The translations under genes were made by a program, and so were the position numbers. The notes below the pieces were generated by a model, which did not search any database, was not told the DNA's origin, and worked only from the letters and a program-made list of their open reading frames with translations. From assembly GCA_965199665.1 (NCBI GenBank), contig OZ241208.1, forward strand, positions 2,356,001 through 2,420,000: a stretch of DNA of 64,000 nucleotides, written 5' to 3'. Below, piece by piece: positions 25,301-33,363 of the stretch; within the stretch, counting starts at the first letter, position 1; each line of letters opens with the position of its first letter. The stretch is from JAVVHH01 sp965199665 (GTDB lineage: Bacteria > Pseudomonadota > Alphaproteobacteria > Acetobacterales > Acetobacteraceae).

Positions 25301-26211
25301 TCGTCGAAGCGCGGGTTGCGCAGGAAATACGGCGCGTAGGGCGCGATCAGCCGCTCGAACGTCCGGCTCGCCGGCGCATCGAAGGCGGCGGGCGGCACGA
25401 ATTCCGGCACCGCCAGGCCCTCGAACCGCGACAATGTATCCGAGAACGCCGAGAGCGGCGTCGGATCGTGCGACACCAGGTGCAGCGTCTGCCCGGCGGC
25501 GGCGTCGAACCGCTCGACCAGCGCGACGAGCCCGGCGGCCACGAAGTCGATCGGCACCAAGTCCAGCGTCGCCCAGGGTTCGGCCGGCATCTGCCTGACG
25601 CGCCCTTCGGCCAGCAGCTTGAGCAAGTAGTAGAAGGTGCCGAACGTCCGCACGCGGCCCTCGGTGGAGTCGCCCAGGATGATGGATGGCCGCGCGATCA
25701 CGGCAGGCACGCCGGACGCGCGCACCACCGCTTCGCCCGCCGCCTTGCTCCGTTCGTAGGCGTTGTTGAACAGCTCGTCGGTGGGCGTCGCCTCCAGTAC
25801 GGCGCCGCTCTCCGTGCCGTTGACGTAGGCGGTGCTGACATGCAGCAGCCGCGCCCCGCCCGCTTCGGCCAGCGCGACCACCTCGCCGGTGCCGCCGACA
25901 TTGACGGCGCGGGCCAGCTCCGGCTCGGCATCGAAGCGCGTCAGCGCGGCGCAATGCACGATGACATCGTATCGCCGTGCCTCGTCCTGCCAGGTGGGCT
26001 CGTCCCAGCCCAGCCGCTTCTGCGCAATGTCGCCCAGCACGGTGCGGTCGACTGCCGCCGGCTGCCCGTCATTGCCGAGCGCGGTGCCAGGCCGGCGCAT
26101 CAGCGCCGTCACCGTCGCACCCGCCCCGGCCAGCCGCGCCGCCACCTCGCCGCCCAACCATCCACCCGCGCCCGTGACGAGCACGCGTTTCCCACTTACC
26201 GATGACCGCAT
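25129..26211 (-). CDS. Extended SDR, thioester-reductase/NAD-epimerase type
   Basis: A 360-residue Rossmann-fold protein with start ATG at 26211. The NAD(P) motif is TGAGGWLGGEV, followed by HCAALTRFD, an HVSTAYVNGTES serine segment and catalytic AYERSKAAGE (Tyr-x3-Lys). The second half (ARPSIILGDSTEGRV, YYLLKLLAEGRVRQMPAEP, LDLVPIDFVAAGLV) resembles the male-sterility/acyl-thioester reductase group more than sugar epimerases, suggesting reduction of a fatty acyl thioester or a lipid-linked substrate. Residues after about 340 are unconserved and lie opposite the lipid-hydroxylase tail. It is divergent from the flavoprotein gene with 19 bp between starts. Confidence 0.8.
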   Translation of the reverse strand: MRSSVSGKRVLVTGAGGWLGGEVAARLAGAGATVTALMRRPGTALGNDGQPAAVDRTVLGDIAQKRLGWDEPTWQDEARRYDVIVHCAALTRFDAEPELARAVNVGGTGEVVALAEAGGARLLHVSTAYVNGTESGAVLEATPTDELFNNAYERSKAAGEAVVRASGVPAVIARPSIILGDSTEGRVRTFGTFYYLLKLLAEGRVRQMPAEPWATLDLVPIDFVAAGLVALVERFDAAAGQTLHLVSHDPTPLSAFSDTLSRFEGLAVPEFVPPAAFDAPASRTFERLIAPYAPYFLRNPRFDDQAFRALTGLVCPPVGIEWWRVLVRFALDAGFIRQASRGDANGMASEAATPSSAASR

Positions 26212-26230
26212 GGCGCGGCCATAACACGCC

Positions 26231-27652
26231 ATGGGCGACGAGGATTACGACGTCATCGTGATCGGTGCGGGCGCGGCCGGGCTGACGGCGGCCGGCGGCT
26301 GCGGCCTTTATGGATTGCGTACCGCGCTGATCGAGCGTGGCGCGATGGGCGGCGAGTGCCTCAACACCGGCTGCGTGCCGTCCAAGGCGCTGCTCGCCGC
26401 CGCCGCCGCCGCCCACGGGATCCGCACCGCCGGCCGTTTCGGCGTGCATGCCGGCGCCCCCGAGATCGATTTCGCCGGCGTCCGCGCCCACATCCGCCGC
26501 GCCATCGAGACCATCGCCCCGCACGACTCTGCGGCGACCATGACCGGTTACGGCGTCACCGTGATCGCCGGCGACGCCCGGTTCCGGTCGCCGCACCGGG
26601 TCGCGGTGGCCGGCCGGGTGCTGCGCGCACCGCGGATCGTGCTGGCGACCGGCTCGCGCCCGTCCGTGCCGGCGATCCCGGGCCTCGACGCGATCCCGTT
26701 CCTCACCACCGACACGGTGTGGGACCTCGCCGAACTGCCGGCGCACCTGGCCATCCTCGGCGCCGGCGCTGTCGGGGCCGAGCTGGCGCAAGCGTTCCGC
26801 CGCCTCGGTGCTGCCGTCACGCTGCTCGATCCCGGCCCCTTCCTGGCCCGCGCCGACCGGGACGCCGCCGCCCTGCTGCGCGCCACGCTCGAGGCGGAGG
26901 GCGTCACCATCCATGACGGCGTCGCGGTGACGCAGGTCGCTCCAGGGCCGACGCTACACCTCGCCTCCGGCGCGACGATCGCGGCAACCCATCTGCTGCT
27001 CGCGGCCGGGCGCACGGCGATGACAGAGGGGCTCGGGCTCGAGGCCGCCGGGCTGGCCGCCGGGCCGGACGGGCTCGCGGTGGATGCGGGCTGCCGCACG
27101 GCGGTGCGGCACATTCTGGCGATCGGCGACTGCCGCGCCGGCCCGCGCCTGACCCATGTCGCCGGGCACGAGGGCAGCGTCGCCGTGCAGCGGATCGCGC
27201 TGGGCTGGCCCGCCACCGCCGAGCGCGCCCGCCTGCCGCAAGTGGTGTTCACCGACCCGGAGCTGGCCCAGCTCGGCCAGACCGAAGCCGAAGCCCGCGC
27301 GGCGGGCGGCGCGGTCCAGACCGACGTCGCGCCGTTCGCCGACGACGACCGCGCCGTGGCCGAGGCGGAGGCCGCCGGCTTCGTCAAGGTCGTGCGGCGC
27401 CGCGGGCGGGTCGTGGGCGTGACGGCGGTGGGCGCCGGCGCGGGGGAGTTGCTGCTGCCGTGGTCGCAGATCATGGCGGGCCGCGCCTCCCGCTTCGCCC
27501 TGTCCGGCGCGGTGGTCGCCTATCCCACGCGGTCCGAGCGGTCCAAAGCGGCGGCGTTCGACGGGCTGCGCCCTACCCTGTTCCACCCGGCGCTGCGGCG
27601 ATGGGCGCGGCTGTTGGCGCGGACCCGGCGCGTCCCACATCCATCGGGATGA
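26231..27652 (+). CDS. MerA/Lpd-like FAD-dependent disulfide oxidoreductase
   Basis: A 473-residue class I pyridine nucleotide-disulfide oxidoreductase. The FAD motif GAGAAG starts at residue 12, the redox pair is C43-C48 (CLNTGCVPSK), the NAD(P) motif ILGAGAVGAE is near 180, and ILAIGDCRAGPRLTHVAGHEG binds FAD again. The dimerisation domain carries YPTRSERSK in place of the HPTxxE of lipoamide dehydrogenases: the base histidine is replaced by tyrosine. It is therefore not a true dihydrolipoamide dehydrogenase but a relative of mercuric-reductase-like enzymes with unknown substrate. Its stop overlaps the radical SAM start by 4 bp (ATGA), which ties the two reactions together. Confidence 0.85.
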   Translation: MGDEDYDVIVIGAGAAGLTAAGGCGLYGLRTALIERGAMGGECLNTGCVPSKALLAAAAAAHGIRTAGRFGVHAGAPEIDFAGVRAHIRRAIETIAPHDSAATMTGYGVTVIAGDARFRSPHRVAVAGRVLRAPRIVLATGSRPSVPAIPGLDAIPFLTTDTVWDLAELPAHLAILGAGAVGAELAQAFRRLGAAVTLLDPGPFLARADRDAAALLRATLEAEGVTIHDGVAVTQVAPGPTLHLASGATIAATHLLLAAGRTAMTEGLGLEAAGLAAGPDGLAVDAGCRTAVRHILAIGDCRAGPRLTHVAGHEGSVAVQRIALGWPATAERARLPQVVFTDPELAQLGQTEAEARAAGGAVQTDVAPFADDDRAVAEAEAAGFVKVVRRRGRVVGVTAVGAGAGELLLPWSQIMAGRASRFALSGAVVAYPTRSERSKAAAFDGLRPTLFHPALRRWARLLARTRRVPHPSG

Positions 27653-28617
27653 CCGCGATCCCGGCTTCCCCGTTTCGCCCGGCCGCCCCCGCGCTCCGGC
27701 CTGCCAAGTTCCGCGACCCGGCCTGGACGGCGGCCGGCGAGCCACGCGCCAGCGTCCCGCTCGCCGGGCTGCGCACGCTCTGGTTCAACACGGGCACGCT
27801 TTGCAACATCGCTTGCGCCACCTGCTACATCGAGAGCTCGCCGGCCAACGACGCGCTGCTCTACCTGTCGCTGTCCGAGATGCTGCCCTTCCTGGACGAG
27901 ATCGCGGCTGACGGTTTGCCCACCGCCGAGATCGGCTTCACCGGCGGCGAGCCGTTCATGAATCGCGAGATCGTGCCGATGCTGGCCGCCTCGCTCGAGC
28001 GCGGCTTCCATACCCTGGTGCTCACCAATGCCATGCGGCCGCTGCGCCGGTTCGAGGCCGAGCTCGCCGGGCTGATTGCCCGCTACGGCGACCGGCTCAC
28101 CCTGCGCGTCAGCCTCGACCACCACCGGCCGGAGGTGCACGAGGCCGAGCGCGGGGCCGGCACCTGGGCGATCGCGGTGGCCGGGCTGCAATGGCTGGCG
28201 GCGAGCGGCGCTCGTCTGGCGGTCGCCGCCCGCCGCCTGCCCGGCGAGAGCGAGGCCGCCGCCCGCGCCGGCTTCGCCGACCGGCTGGCCACGCTCGGCG
28301 TCGCGCTGGACGTGTCGGATCCGGAACGGCTGGTGCTGTTCCCCGAGATGGACGCCGCCGCCGACGTGCCGGAGATCACGACCGCCTGCTGGTCCATCCT
28401 CGGCAAGTCGCCCGGCAGCGTGATGTGCGCGAGCAGCCGCATGGTGGTCCGCCGCCGCGGCGAGGCCGGGCCGCGCGTCGCCGCCTGCACGCTGCTGCCG
28501 TACGATCCCGGTTTCGACCTGGGCGCCACCCTGGCGGAGGCCGGCCGCCCGGTGCGGCTCAACCATCCGCATTGCGCCCGCTTCTGCGTCCTGGGGGGCG
28601 CGAGCTGTAGCGCCTAG
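27649..28617 (+). CDS. Radical SAM protein with C-terminal cysteine cluster
   Basis: A 322-residue radical SAM enzyme starting at ATG 27649, translationally coupled to the flavoprotein gene. The [4Fe-4S] motif C52-x3-C56-x2-C59 is followed by GFTGGEPFMNREI (SAM binding). Further cysteines occur at ACW, VMCASS, AACTLLPYD and at the extreme C-terminus (HCARFC...CSA), suggesting one auxiliary Fe-S cluster as in SPASM/Twitch-type proteins. It lacks the features of the arsenosugar enzyme ArsS. The reaction is unknown; the neighbours (glycosyltransferases, lipid hydroxylase, SDR, disulfide reductase) suggest modification of a glycolipid or other small molecule. Confidence 0.85.
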   Translation: MTAIPASPFRPAAPALRPAKFRDPAWTAAGEPRASVPLAGLRTLWFNTGTLCNIACATCYIESSPANDALLYLSLSEMLPFLDEIAADGLPTAEIGFTGGEPFMNREIVPMLAASLERGFHTLVLTNAMRPLRRFEAELAGLIARYGDRLTLRVSLDHHRPEVHEAERGAGTWAIAVAGLQWLAASGARLAVAARRLPGESEAAARAGFADRLATLGVALDVSDPERLVLFPEMDAAADVPEITTACWSILGKSPGSVMCASSRMVVRRRGEAGPRVAACTLLPYDPGFDLGATLAEAGRPVRLNHPHCARFCVLGGASCSA

Positions 28618-28663
28618 GGCGGTTTGCCGGTAGGACGGCCGGCAACAGATTGGGAGCGCGCTG

Positions 28664-29434
28664 ATGCCGGAGATGATCCTCGTCGAGACGGAGGGCCGGG
28701 TCGGCGTGATCCGCCTCAACCGGCCGCAGGCGCTCAATGCCCTGTGCGATCAGCTGATGGGCGAACTCGGCGAGCAGTTGCTGGCCTTCGATGCCGACGG
28801 GTCGATCGGCGCCATCGTGCTCACCGGGTCGGAGAAGGCGTTCGCCGCCGGCGCCGACATCAAGGAGATGCGCGAGCGCAATTATCCCGACGTGTTCCTG
28901 GACGATTTCATCGCCGCGCGCTGGGAAACGGTTCTGCGGGTGCGCAAGCCGGTGATCGCCGCTGTGGCGGGCTTCGCGCTCGGTGGCGGCTGCGAGCTGG
29001 CCATGATGTGCGACGTCATCATCGCCGCCGACACGGCTCGCTTCGGGCAGCCTGAGATCAACCTGGGCGTCATCCCCGGCGCGGGCGGGACGCAGCGGAT
29101 GAGCCGCGCCATCGGCAAGGCCAAGACGATGGACCTTTGCCTGACCGGCCGCATGATGGACGCGGCCGAGGCCGAGCGGTGCAGCCTGGTCAGTCAGGTC
29201 GTTCCGGCCGCCGAGCTGATGGCGGTCGCGCTGAAGGCGGCCGGCAAGATCGCGGCGCAGTCGCCCGTGGCGGCCGCGATGGTCAAGCGTGCGGTAAATG
29301 CGGCGTTCGAGACGACGTTGACGGAGGGCGTGCGGGCGGAGCGGGCCCTGTTCCTGTCGCTATTCGGCACGCCGCACCAGCGCGAGGGCATGGCTGCTTT
29401 CGCGGAGAAGCGGAAGCCGGATTTCGGCGGCTGA
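28664..29434 (+). CDS. Enoyl-CoA hydratase
   Basis: A 256-residue crotonase-family enzyme starting at ATG 28664 with a GGGAG ribosome binding site. It carries AFAAGADIKEM (first oxyanion-hole/CoA segment), FALGGGCELAMMCD and catalytic GQPEINLGVIPGAGGTQR. Both catalytic glutamates of short-chain enoyl-CoA hydratases are present. It hydrates crotonyl-CoA-type substrates in fatty acid or aromatic acid breakdown. Its position before rpsT and dnaA is a conserved alphaproteobacterial arrangement, normally with mutM next to it; here mutM is about 5.6 kb away. Confidence 0.94.
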   Translation: MPEMILVETEGRVGVIRLNRPQALNALCDQLMGELGEQLLAFDADGSIGAIVLTGSEKAFAAGADIKEMRERNYPDVFLDDFIAARWETVLRVRKPVIAAVAGFALGGGCELAMMCDVIIAADTARFGQPEINLGVIPGAGGTQRMSRAIGKAKTMDLCLTGRMMDAAEAERCSLVSQVVPAAELMAVALKAAGKIAAQSPVAAAMVKRAVNAAFETTLTEGVRAERALFLSLFGTPHQREGMAAFAEKRKPDFGG

Positions 29435-29461
29435 GCCCGGTTCGGCGGCGCATCTGCGACC

Positions 29462-29490
29462 TTGACTTCCGCCGGACCGCTTCATAGAAC
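29462..29490 (+). promoter_or_regulatory. Promoter of rpsT
   Basis: TTGACT (29462-29467), a 17-base spacer, then TAGAAC (29485-29490). It lies in the 111-bp gap before rpsT and has the best consensus match in the neighbourhood. Confidence 0.65.
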
Positions 29491-29545
29491 GGCCCGCTCC
29501 GGAGGGCACGCCCTTCATTGCATTGTCATAAACTGTCGAGACCTC

Positions 29546-29815
29546 ATGGCGAATACCGCATCCGCGCGCAAGCGCATCCGTCAGACCGTCAAGCGCACGG
29601 CGCGCAACAGCGCCCGCAAGTCCCGGATGCGGACCTTCATCAAGAAGGTCGAGACTGCCTGTGCCACCGGTGACCAGGAAGCGGCCCGCGCCGCGCTCAA
29701 GGAAGCGCAGCCGGAGATGCACCGCGCCGTGACCAAGGGTGTAGCGCACAAGAACACGATCGCCCGCAAGCTGTCGCGCTTGTCGGCCCGGATCAAGGCG
29801 CTCGCTCCCGCCTGA
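29546..29815 (+). CDS. rpsT: 30S ribosomal protein S20
   Basis: An 89-residue, strongly basic protein starting at ATG 29546 (MANTASARKRIRQTVKRTARN). The Lys/Arg-rich helical bundle and the KGVAHKNTIARKLSRLSARIK end match S20, which binds 16S rRNA early in 30S assembly. It has its own promoter and is followed by two hairpins that separate it from dnaA. Confidence 0.98.
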   Translation: MANTASARKRIRQTVKRTARNSARKSRMRTFIKKVETACATGDQEAARAALKEAQPEMHRAVTKGVAHKNTIARKLSRLSARIKALAPA

Positions 29816-29823
29816 ATCCGCTT

Positions 29824-29842
29824 GCGGCGCCTCTGGCGCCGC
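29824..29842 (+). terminator. GC-rich hairpin after rpsT
   Basis: A perfect 8-bp stem GCGGCGCC / GGCGCCGC with a 3-base TCT loop, 8 bp after the rpsT stop. No U-tract follows, so alone it may act as an mRNA 3' stabiliser or attenuator. Confidence 0.5.
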
Positions 29843-29870
29843 ACTAATCTGAGTTTGCGACGAAGACCCA

Positions 29871-29905
29871 AAAGCATGGACAGTAAATGTCCATGCTTTC
29901 TTTGT
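29871..29905 (+). terminator. Intrinsic terminator between rpsT and dnaA
   Basis: A perfect 12-bp stem AAAGCATGGACA (29871-29882) / TGTCCATGCTTT (29888-29899), loop GTAAA, followed by the T-rich CTTTGTTATT. A-rich sequence on the other flank makes it potentially bidirectional. Confidence 0.85.
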
Positions 29906-30049
29906 TATTACTGCAGGTCATACTTTACCTGCCACGAGTTCGCCAAGTTTCCGATTGCGTTTGAGCCGGGCGGAGACTAAAACTTGTCTCAATCGTTACG
30001 ACAGACCAAGACGTAGTCCGCGGTCAGTATTGAGTAATCATGCTGCGTG

Positions 30050-31534
30050 ATGCACAAGCGTATCCCGCTCAATGACGCGCCGCGCCCATCGATTGAAAGA
30101 CATTCCGCATTGGGAGACCAATTCACCGCACAATGGGCTCGCATCCAGGGCCGCCTGCAGCGCGAAGTCGGCGACGTCGAGTACCGCAGCTGGTTGCGCA
30201 ACATGACCCTGGTCGGCATCGATGGTGACGAAGTCACGATCCACCTCCCCTCCGGCTTCATGCGCGACTACGTGCGTAACCATTACGCCAACCGGCTCAA
30301 TGACCTGTGGCAGCAGGAAGATTGCGGTATCCGCCGGGTGGACATCCGTGTCGGCAACGTGGTGCCGCTGACCCGCCCCGCCAACGGCGCGGCCAACGGC
30401 GCTGGCTCCGCGCACGATCCGGCGCGCGACGCCGCGCCCGATGCGGAGCCGCATGTCGCCGATGCCCGGCCCGAGCCGGCCGAGGAGCCGCCGCCCAGCC
30501 GCGATGGCGTGACCCCGCTCGACGGCCGCTTCTCGTTCGACCAGTTCGTGGTCGGCAAGCCCAACGAGTTTGCCTATGCCTGCGCCCGCCGCGTGGCCGA
30601 GCGGCCCTCCAGCCAGGGCTTCAACCCGCTCTTCCTCTATGGCGGCGTCGGCCTCGGCAAGACCCACCTGATGCACGCCATCGGCCTCGAACTGCTCCGG
30701 CGCGAGGGCCCGGCCATCTCGGTCAAATACATGTCGGCCGAGAAGTTCATGTATCGCTTCATCGCCGCCATCCGCAGCCAGTCCACCATGGAGTTCAAGG
30801 GCGAGCTCCGCGGGGTCGACGTGTTGATGATCGACGACCTGCAGTTCCTGATCGGCAAGGACAACACGCAGGAAGAGTTCTTCCACACGTTCAACGCGCT
30901 GGTCGATGCCGGCAAGCAGATCATCGTCTCGGCCGACAAGTCGCCCTCCGACCTGTCCGGCATCGAGGACCGGCTGCGCACGCGCCTCGGCTGGGGCATG
31001 GTCGCCGACCTGCATGCCACGACGTACGAGCTGCGCTTGTCGATCCTGGAGAGCAAGGCGACCGGCGCGGCCAGCCCGGTGCCGTCCAAGGTGCTGGAGT
31101 TCCTGGCCCACAAGATCACCGGCAACATCCGCGAGCTCGAAGGCAGCCTCAACCGCCTGATCGCCCATGCCGACCTGGTCGGCCGGCCCATCACGCTGGA
31201 AAGCGCGCAGGAAGTCCTGCAGGACGTGCTCAAGGCGCATGACCGCCGGGTCACGGTGGAGGAGATCCAGCGCAAGGTCGCCGAGCACTGGAACATCCGC
31301 CTGACCGACATGACCTCGGCTCGCCGCGCCCGCGCCGTCGCCCGGCCGCGCCAGGTGGCGATGTATCTGGCCAAGCAGCTCACCAGCCGCTCGCTGCCCG
31401 AGATCGGCCGTCGCTTCGGCAACCGCGACCACACCACCGTCATGCACGCCGTCTCCCGCGTGGCCGAGCTGATGGAACAGGACAGCGAGTTCCAGGAACG
31501 GGTCGAGCTCCTGCGCCGCATGCTGGAAACCTGA
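30050..31534 (+). CDS. dnaA: Chromosomal replication initiator protein DnaA
   Basis: A 494-residue protein from ATG 30050 (GTG 30047 adds one residue). Domain I is at about 25-110 (QGRLQREVGDVEYRSWLR), with a proline/alanine-rich linker at about 110-155. The AAA+ domain III has Walker A GGVGLGKTH, Walker B MIDDLQFL and sensor motifs. Domain IV ends with the DnaA-box-binding signature IGRRFGNRDHTTVMHAV. DnaA opens the replication origin. It is followed by dnaN 91 bp downstream. I saw no TTATCCACA-type box in the 230-bp upstream gap. Confidence 0.98.
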   Translation: MHKRIPLNDAPRPSIERHSALGDQFTAQWARIQGRLQREVGDVEYRSWLRNMTLVGIDGDEVTIHLPSGFMRDYVRNHYANRLNDLWQQEDCGIRRVDIRVGNVVPLTRPANGAANGAGSAHDPARDAAPDAEPHVADARPEPAEEPPPSRDGVTPLDGRFSFDQFVVGKPNEFAYACARRVAERPSSQGFNPLFLYGGVGLGKTHLMHAIGLELLRREGPAISVKYMSAEKFMYRFIAAIRSQSTMEFKGELRGVDVLMIDDLQFLIGKDNTQEEFFHTFNALVDAGKQIIVSADKSPSDLSGIEDRLRTRLGWGMVADLHATTYELRLSILESKATGAASPVPSKVLEFLAHKITGNIRELEGSLNRLIAHADLVGRPITLESAQEVLQDVLKAHDRRVTVEEIQRKVAEHWNIRLTDMTSARRARAVARPRQVAMYLAKQLTSRSLPEIGRRFGNRDHTTVMHAVSRVAELMEQDSEFQERVELLRRMLET

Positions 31535-31549
31535 GCCAGCCGGCGGCGT

Positions 31550-31577
31550 TTGCCCCGGCCCCGCCTTCGGCTAGACT
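31550..31577 (+). promoter_or_regulatory. Candidate promoter in the dnaA-dnaN gap
   Basis: TTGCCC (31550-31555), 16-base spacer, TAGACT (31572-31577). It could drive dnaN separately from dnaA. The match is moderate. Confidence 0.35.
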
Positions 31578-31625
31578 GGGCGCCCAGGCGCTGCCGATTC
31601 GGCGAAACTCTAGGAACCGCGAGCC

Positions 31626-32750
31626 ATGAAGTTCAAGGCGGACCGCGCCACGCTGATGAAGGCGCTGGCGCACATCCAAAGTGTCGCCGAGAAGCGCAAC
31701 ACGATCCCCATCCTCGCCAACGCCAAGATCGAAGCGATCGACGGCAAGCTGCTGTTCACCGCCACCGACATGGAGATCGCGGTGGTGGAGGACGTGCCGG
31801 CCAGCGTCTCCCGCCCCGGCAGTGCCACCGTGCCCGCCGCCACGCTCTACGAGATCGTCCGCAAGTTGCCCGACAGCGCCGAGCTGGAGTTCGAGTCCAC
31901 CGGCGAGACCGGCCAGCTCAAGCTACGCGCCGGCCGCTACGCCACCAGCCTGGTCACCCTGCCGGTGGACGACTTCCCCGCCATGACCGCGGGCCAGCTG
32001 CCCTACCGCTTCACCATCTCCAGCCTCGCGCTCCGCGGCCTCATCGACCGCACCCGCTTCGCCATCAGCACGGAAGAAACCCGTTACTACCTCAACGGCA
32101 TCTATCTCCATTCCGCCGAGGGCGCGATCGGCCGGGTGCTGCGCGCCGTCGCCACCGACGGGCACCGGCTCGCGCGCGTGGAGGAGCCCGCGCCGGAAGG
32201 AGCCGACGGCATGCCGGGCGTCATCATCCCGCGCAAGACCGTCGCCGAGGTGCGCAAGCTGCTGGACGAAGATAGCGGCGACGTCGAGGTCGGCCTGTCC
32301 GACACGCGCATCCAATTCAAGTGCGGCTCCGTGACGCTGACCAGCAAGCTGATCGACGGCACCTTCCCCGAATACGAGCGCGTCATCCCGCGCGACAACG
32401 ACAAGGTGTTGCGGGTCGGCAAGAAGGACTTCTCCGACGCCGTCGCCCGCGTCGCCGCGATCAGCAGCGAGCGTTCCCGCCCGGTCAAGATGACACTGGG
32501 CAAAGACCTGCTGACCCTGTCGGCCGCCAGCCCCGAGCAGGGCACCGCGTCGGAGGAGTTGGATGCCGACCGCGTCAAATACGGATCCGAGCCGCTCGAG
32601 ATCGGCTTCCAGGCCCGCTACCTGAACGACATCACCGACCAGATCGAGAGCCAGGTCGAGTTCCACTTCAGCGACGGCTCCGCCCCCACCGTGGTTCGCG
32701 ACGCCGACAACGGCAGCGCGCTCTACGTGCTGATGCCGATGCGGGTGTGA
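31626..32750 (+). CDS. dnaN: DNA polymerase III beta subunit (sliding clamp)
   Basis: A 374-residue clamp protein starting at ATG 31626 with AGGA ribosome binding site. Three repeated domains of about 125 residues are recognisable: MKFKADRATLMKALAHIQSV at the start, the IDRTRFAIS...YYLNGIYLH domain, and the C-terminal PVKMTLGKDLLTLSAASPE...DRVKYG...FQARYL...YVLMPMRV. It tethers polymerase III to DNA. It ends 19 bp before the Uma2 gene that separates it from recF. Confidence 0.98.
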   Translation: MKFKADRATLMKALAHIQSVAEKRNTIPILANAKIEAIDGKLLFTATDMEIAVVEDVPASVSRPGSATVPAATLYEIVRKLPDSAELEFESTGETGQLKLRAGRYATSLVTLPVDDFPAMTAGQLPYRFTISSLALRGLIDRTRFAISTEETRYYLNGIYLHSAEGAIGRVLRAVATDGHRLARVEEPAPEGADGMPGVIIPRKTVAEVRKLLDEDSGDVEVGLSDTRIQFKCGSVTLTSKLIDGTFPEYERVIPRDNDKVLRVGKKDFSDAVARVAAISSERSRPVKMTLGKDLLTLSAASPEQGTASEELDADRVKYGSEPLEIGFQARYLNDITDQIESQVEFHFSDGSAPTVVRDADNGSALYVLMPMRV

Positions 32751-32769
32751 CGACCCGGTCCATGCTATC

Positions 32770-33342
32770 ATGGCGCCCATGAACGACGTGCTGACCCGTC
32801 ATAAGCTCGATGTCGATGATTACTACCGCATGGCTGAAGCCGGCATCATCGGCGGCCGTGATCGCGTCGAGCTGATCAATGGGGAGCTGATCGACATGGC
32901 GCCGATCGGCGACGAGCATGTCCGGATCGTCAACGTGATGACCGAGATGTTGTTCGGAGCGTGCTTCGGTCGCGCGACCGTCTCCGTGCAAAACCCGGTG
33001 CGGCTCGCGTATTTCGACGCACCGCAGCCCGACCTGACACTCTTCCGCGGTCGAGAAAGCCTGTTCCGCAATAGCGGCCCGCCTCGACCTCAGGATATCG
33101 TGCTCGTCGTCGAGGTGGCCGACAGCTCCCTCGTCTACGACAGCACGGTCAAGAGCGCGGTGTATGCCGCTGCTGGAATCCCTGAATACTGGATTGCCGA
33201 CGTCCCCAACCGCGCGTTGATCGTCCATCGTCAGCCGCACCGGGATGGCTATGCCGAGGTGACCAAGCTGATCACCGGCACTCGCCTGCCGCTCGCCGCC
33301 GACGCCTCGATCGTCGTCGACCTCGCCGCGGTCTTCGACTGA
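32770..33342 (+). CDS. Uma2-family (DUF820) PD-(D/E)XK nuclease-like protein
   Basis: A 190-residue protein from ATG 32770, or 187 residues from ATG 32779. It has the Uma2 pattern: DRVELINGELIDMAPIG with the early Glu, then PQPDLTLFRGR (catalytic Asp) and DIVLVVEVADSSLVYDSTVKSAVYAAAGIPEYWIAD, where the E-V and distant K form the PD-(D/E)XK-like site. The biological role of these proteins is unknown and they spread readily between genomes. It lies between dnaN and recF, a place where no such gene is normally found, and its codon choice seems slightly less GC-extreme than its neighbours. Confidence 0.88.
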   Translation: MAPMNDVLTRHKLDVDDYYRMAEAGIIGGRDRVELINGELIDMAPIGDEHVRIVNVMTEMLFGACFGRATVSVQNPVRLAYFDAPQPDLTLFRGRESLFRNSGPPRPQDIVLVVEVADSSLVYDSTVKSAVYAAAGIPEYWIADVPNRALIVHRQPHRDGYAEVTKLITGTRLPLAADASIVVDLAAVFD

Positions 33343-33363
33343 CTGCCCGCCGCCCCCGATGAC

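Noticed and set aside
29824..29905. Hairpins between rpsT and dnaA considered as a riboswitch
   Set aside because: The structures are simple stems with one good terminator and match no known sensing architecture.
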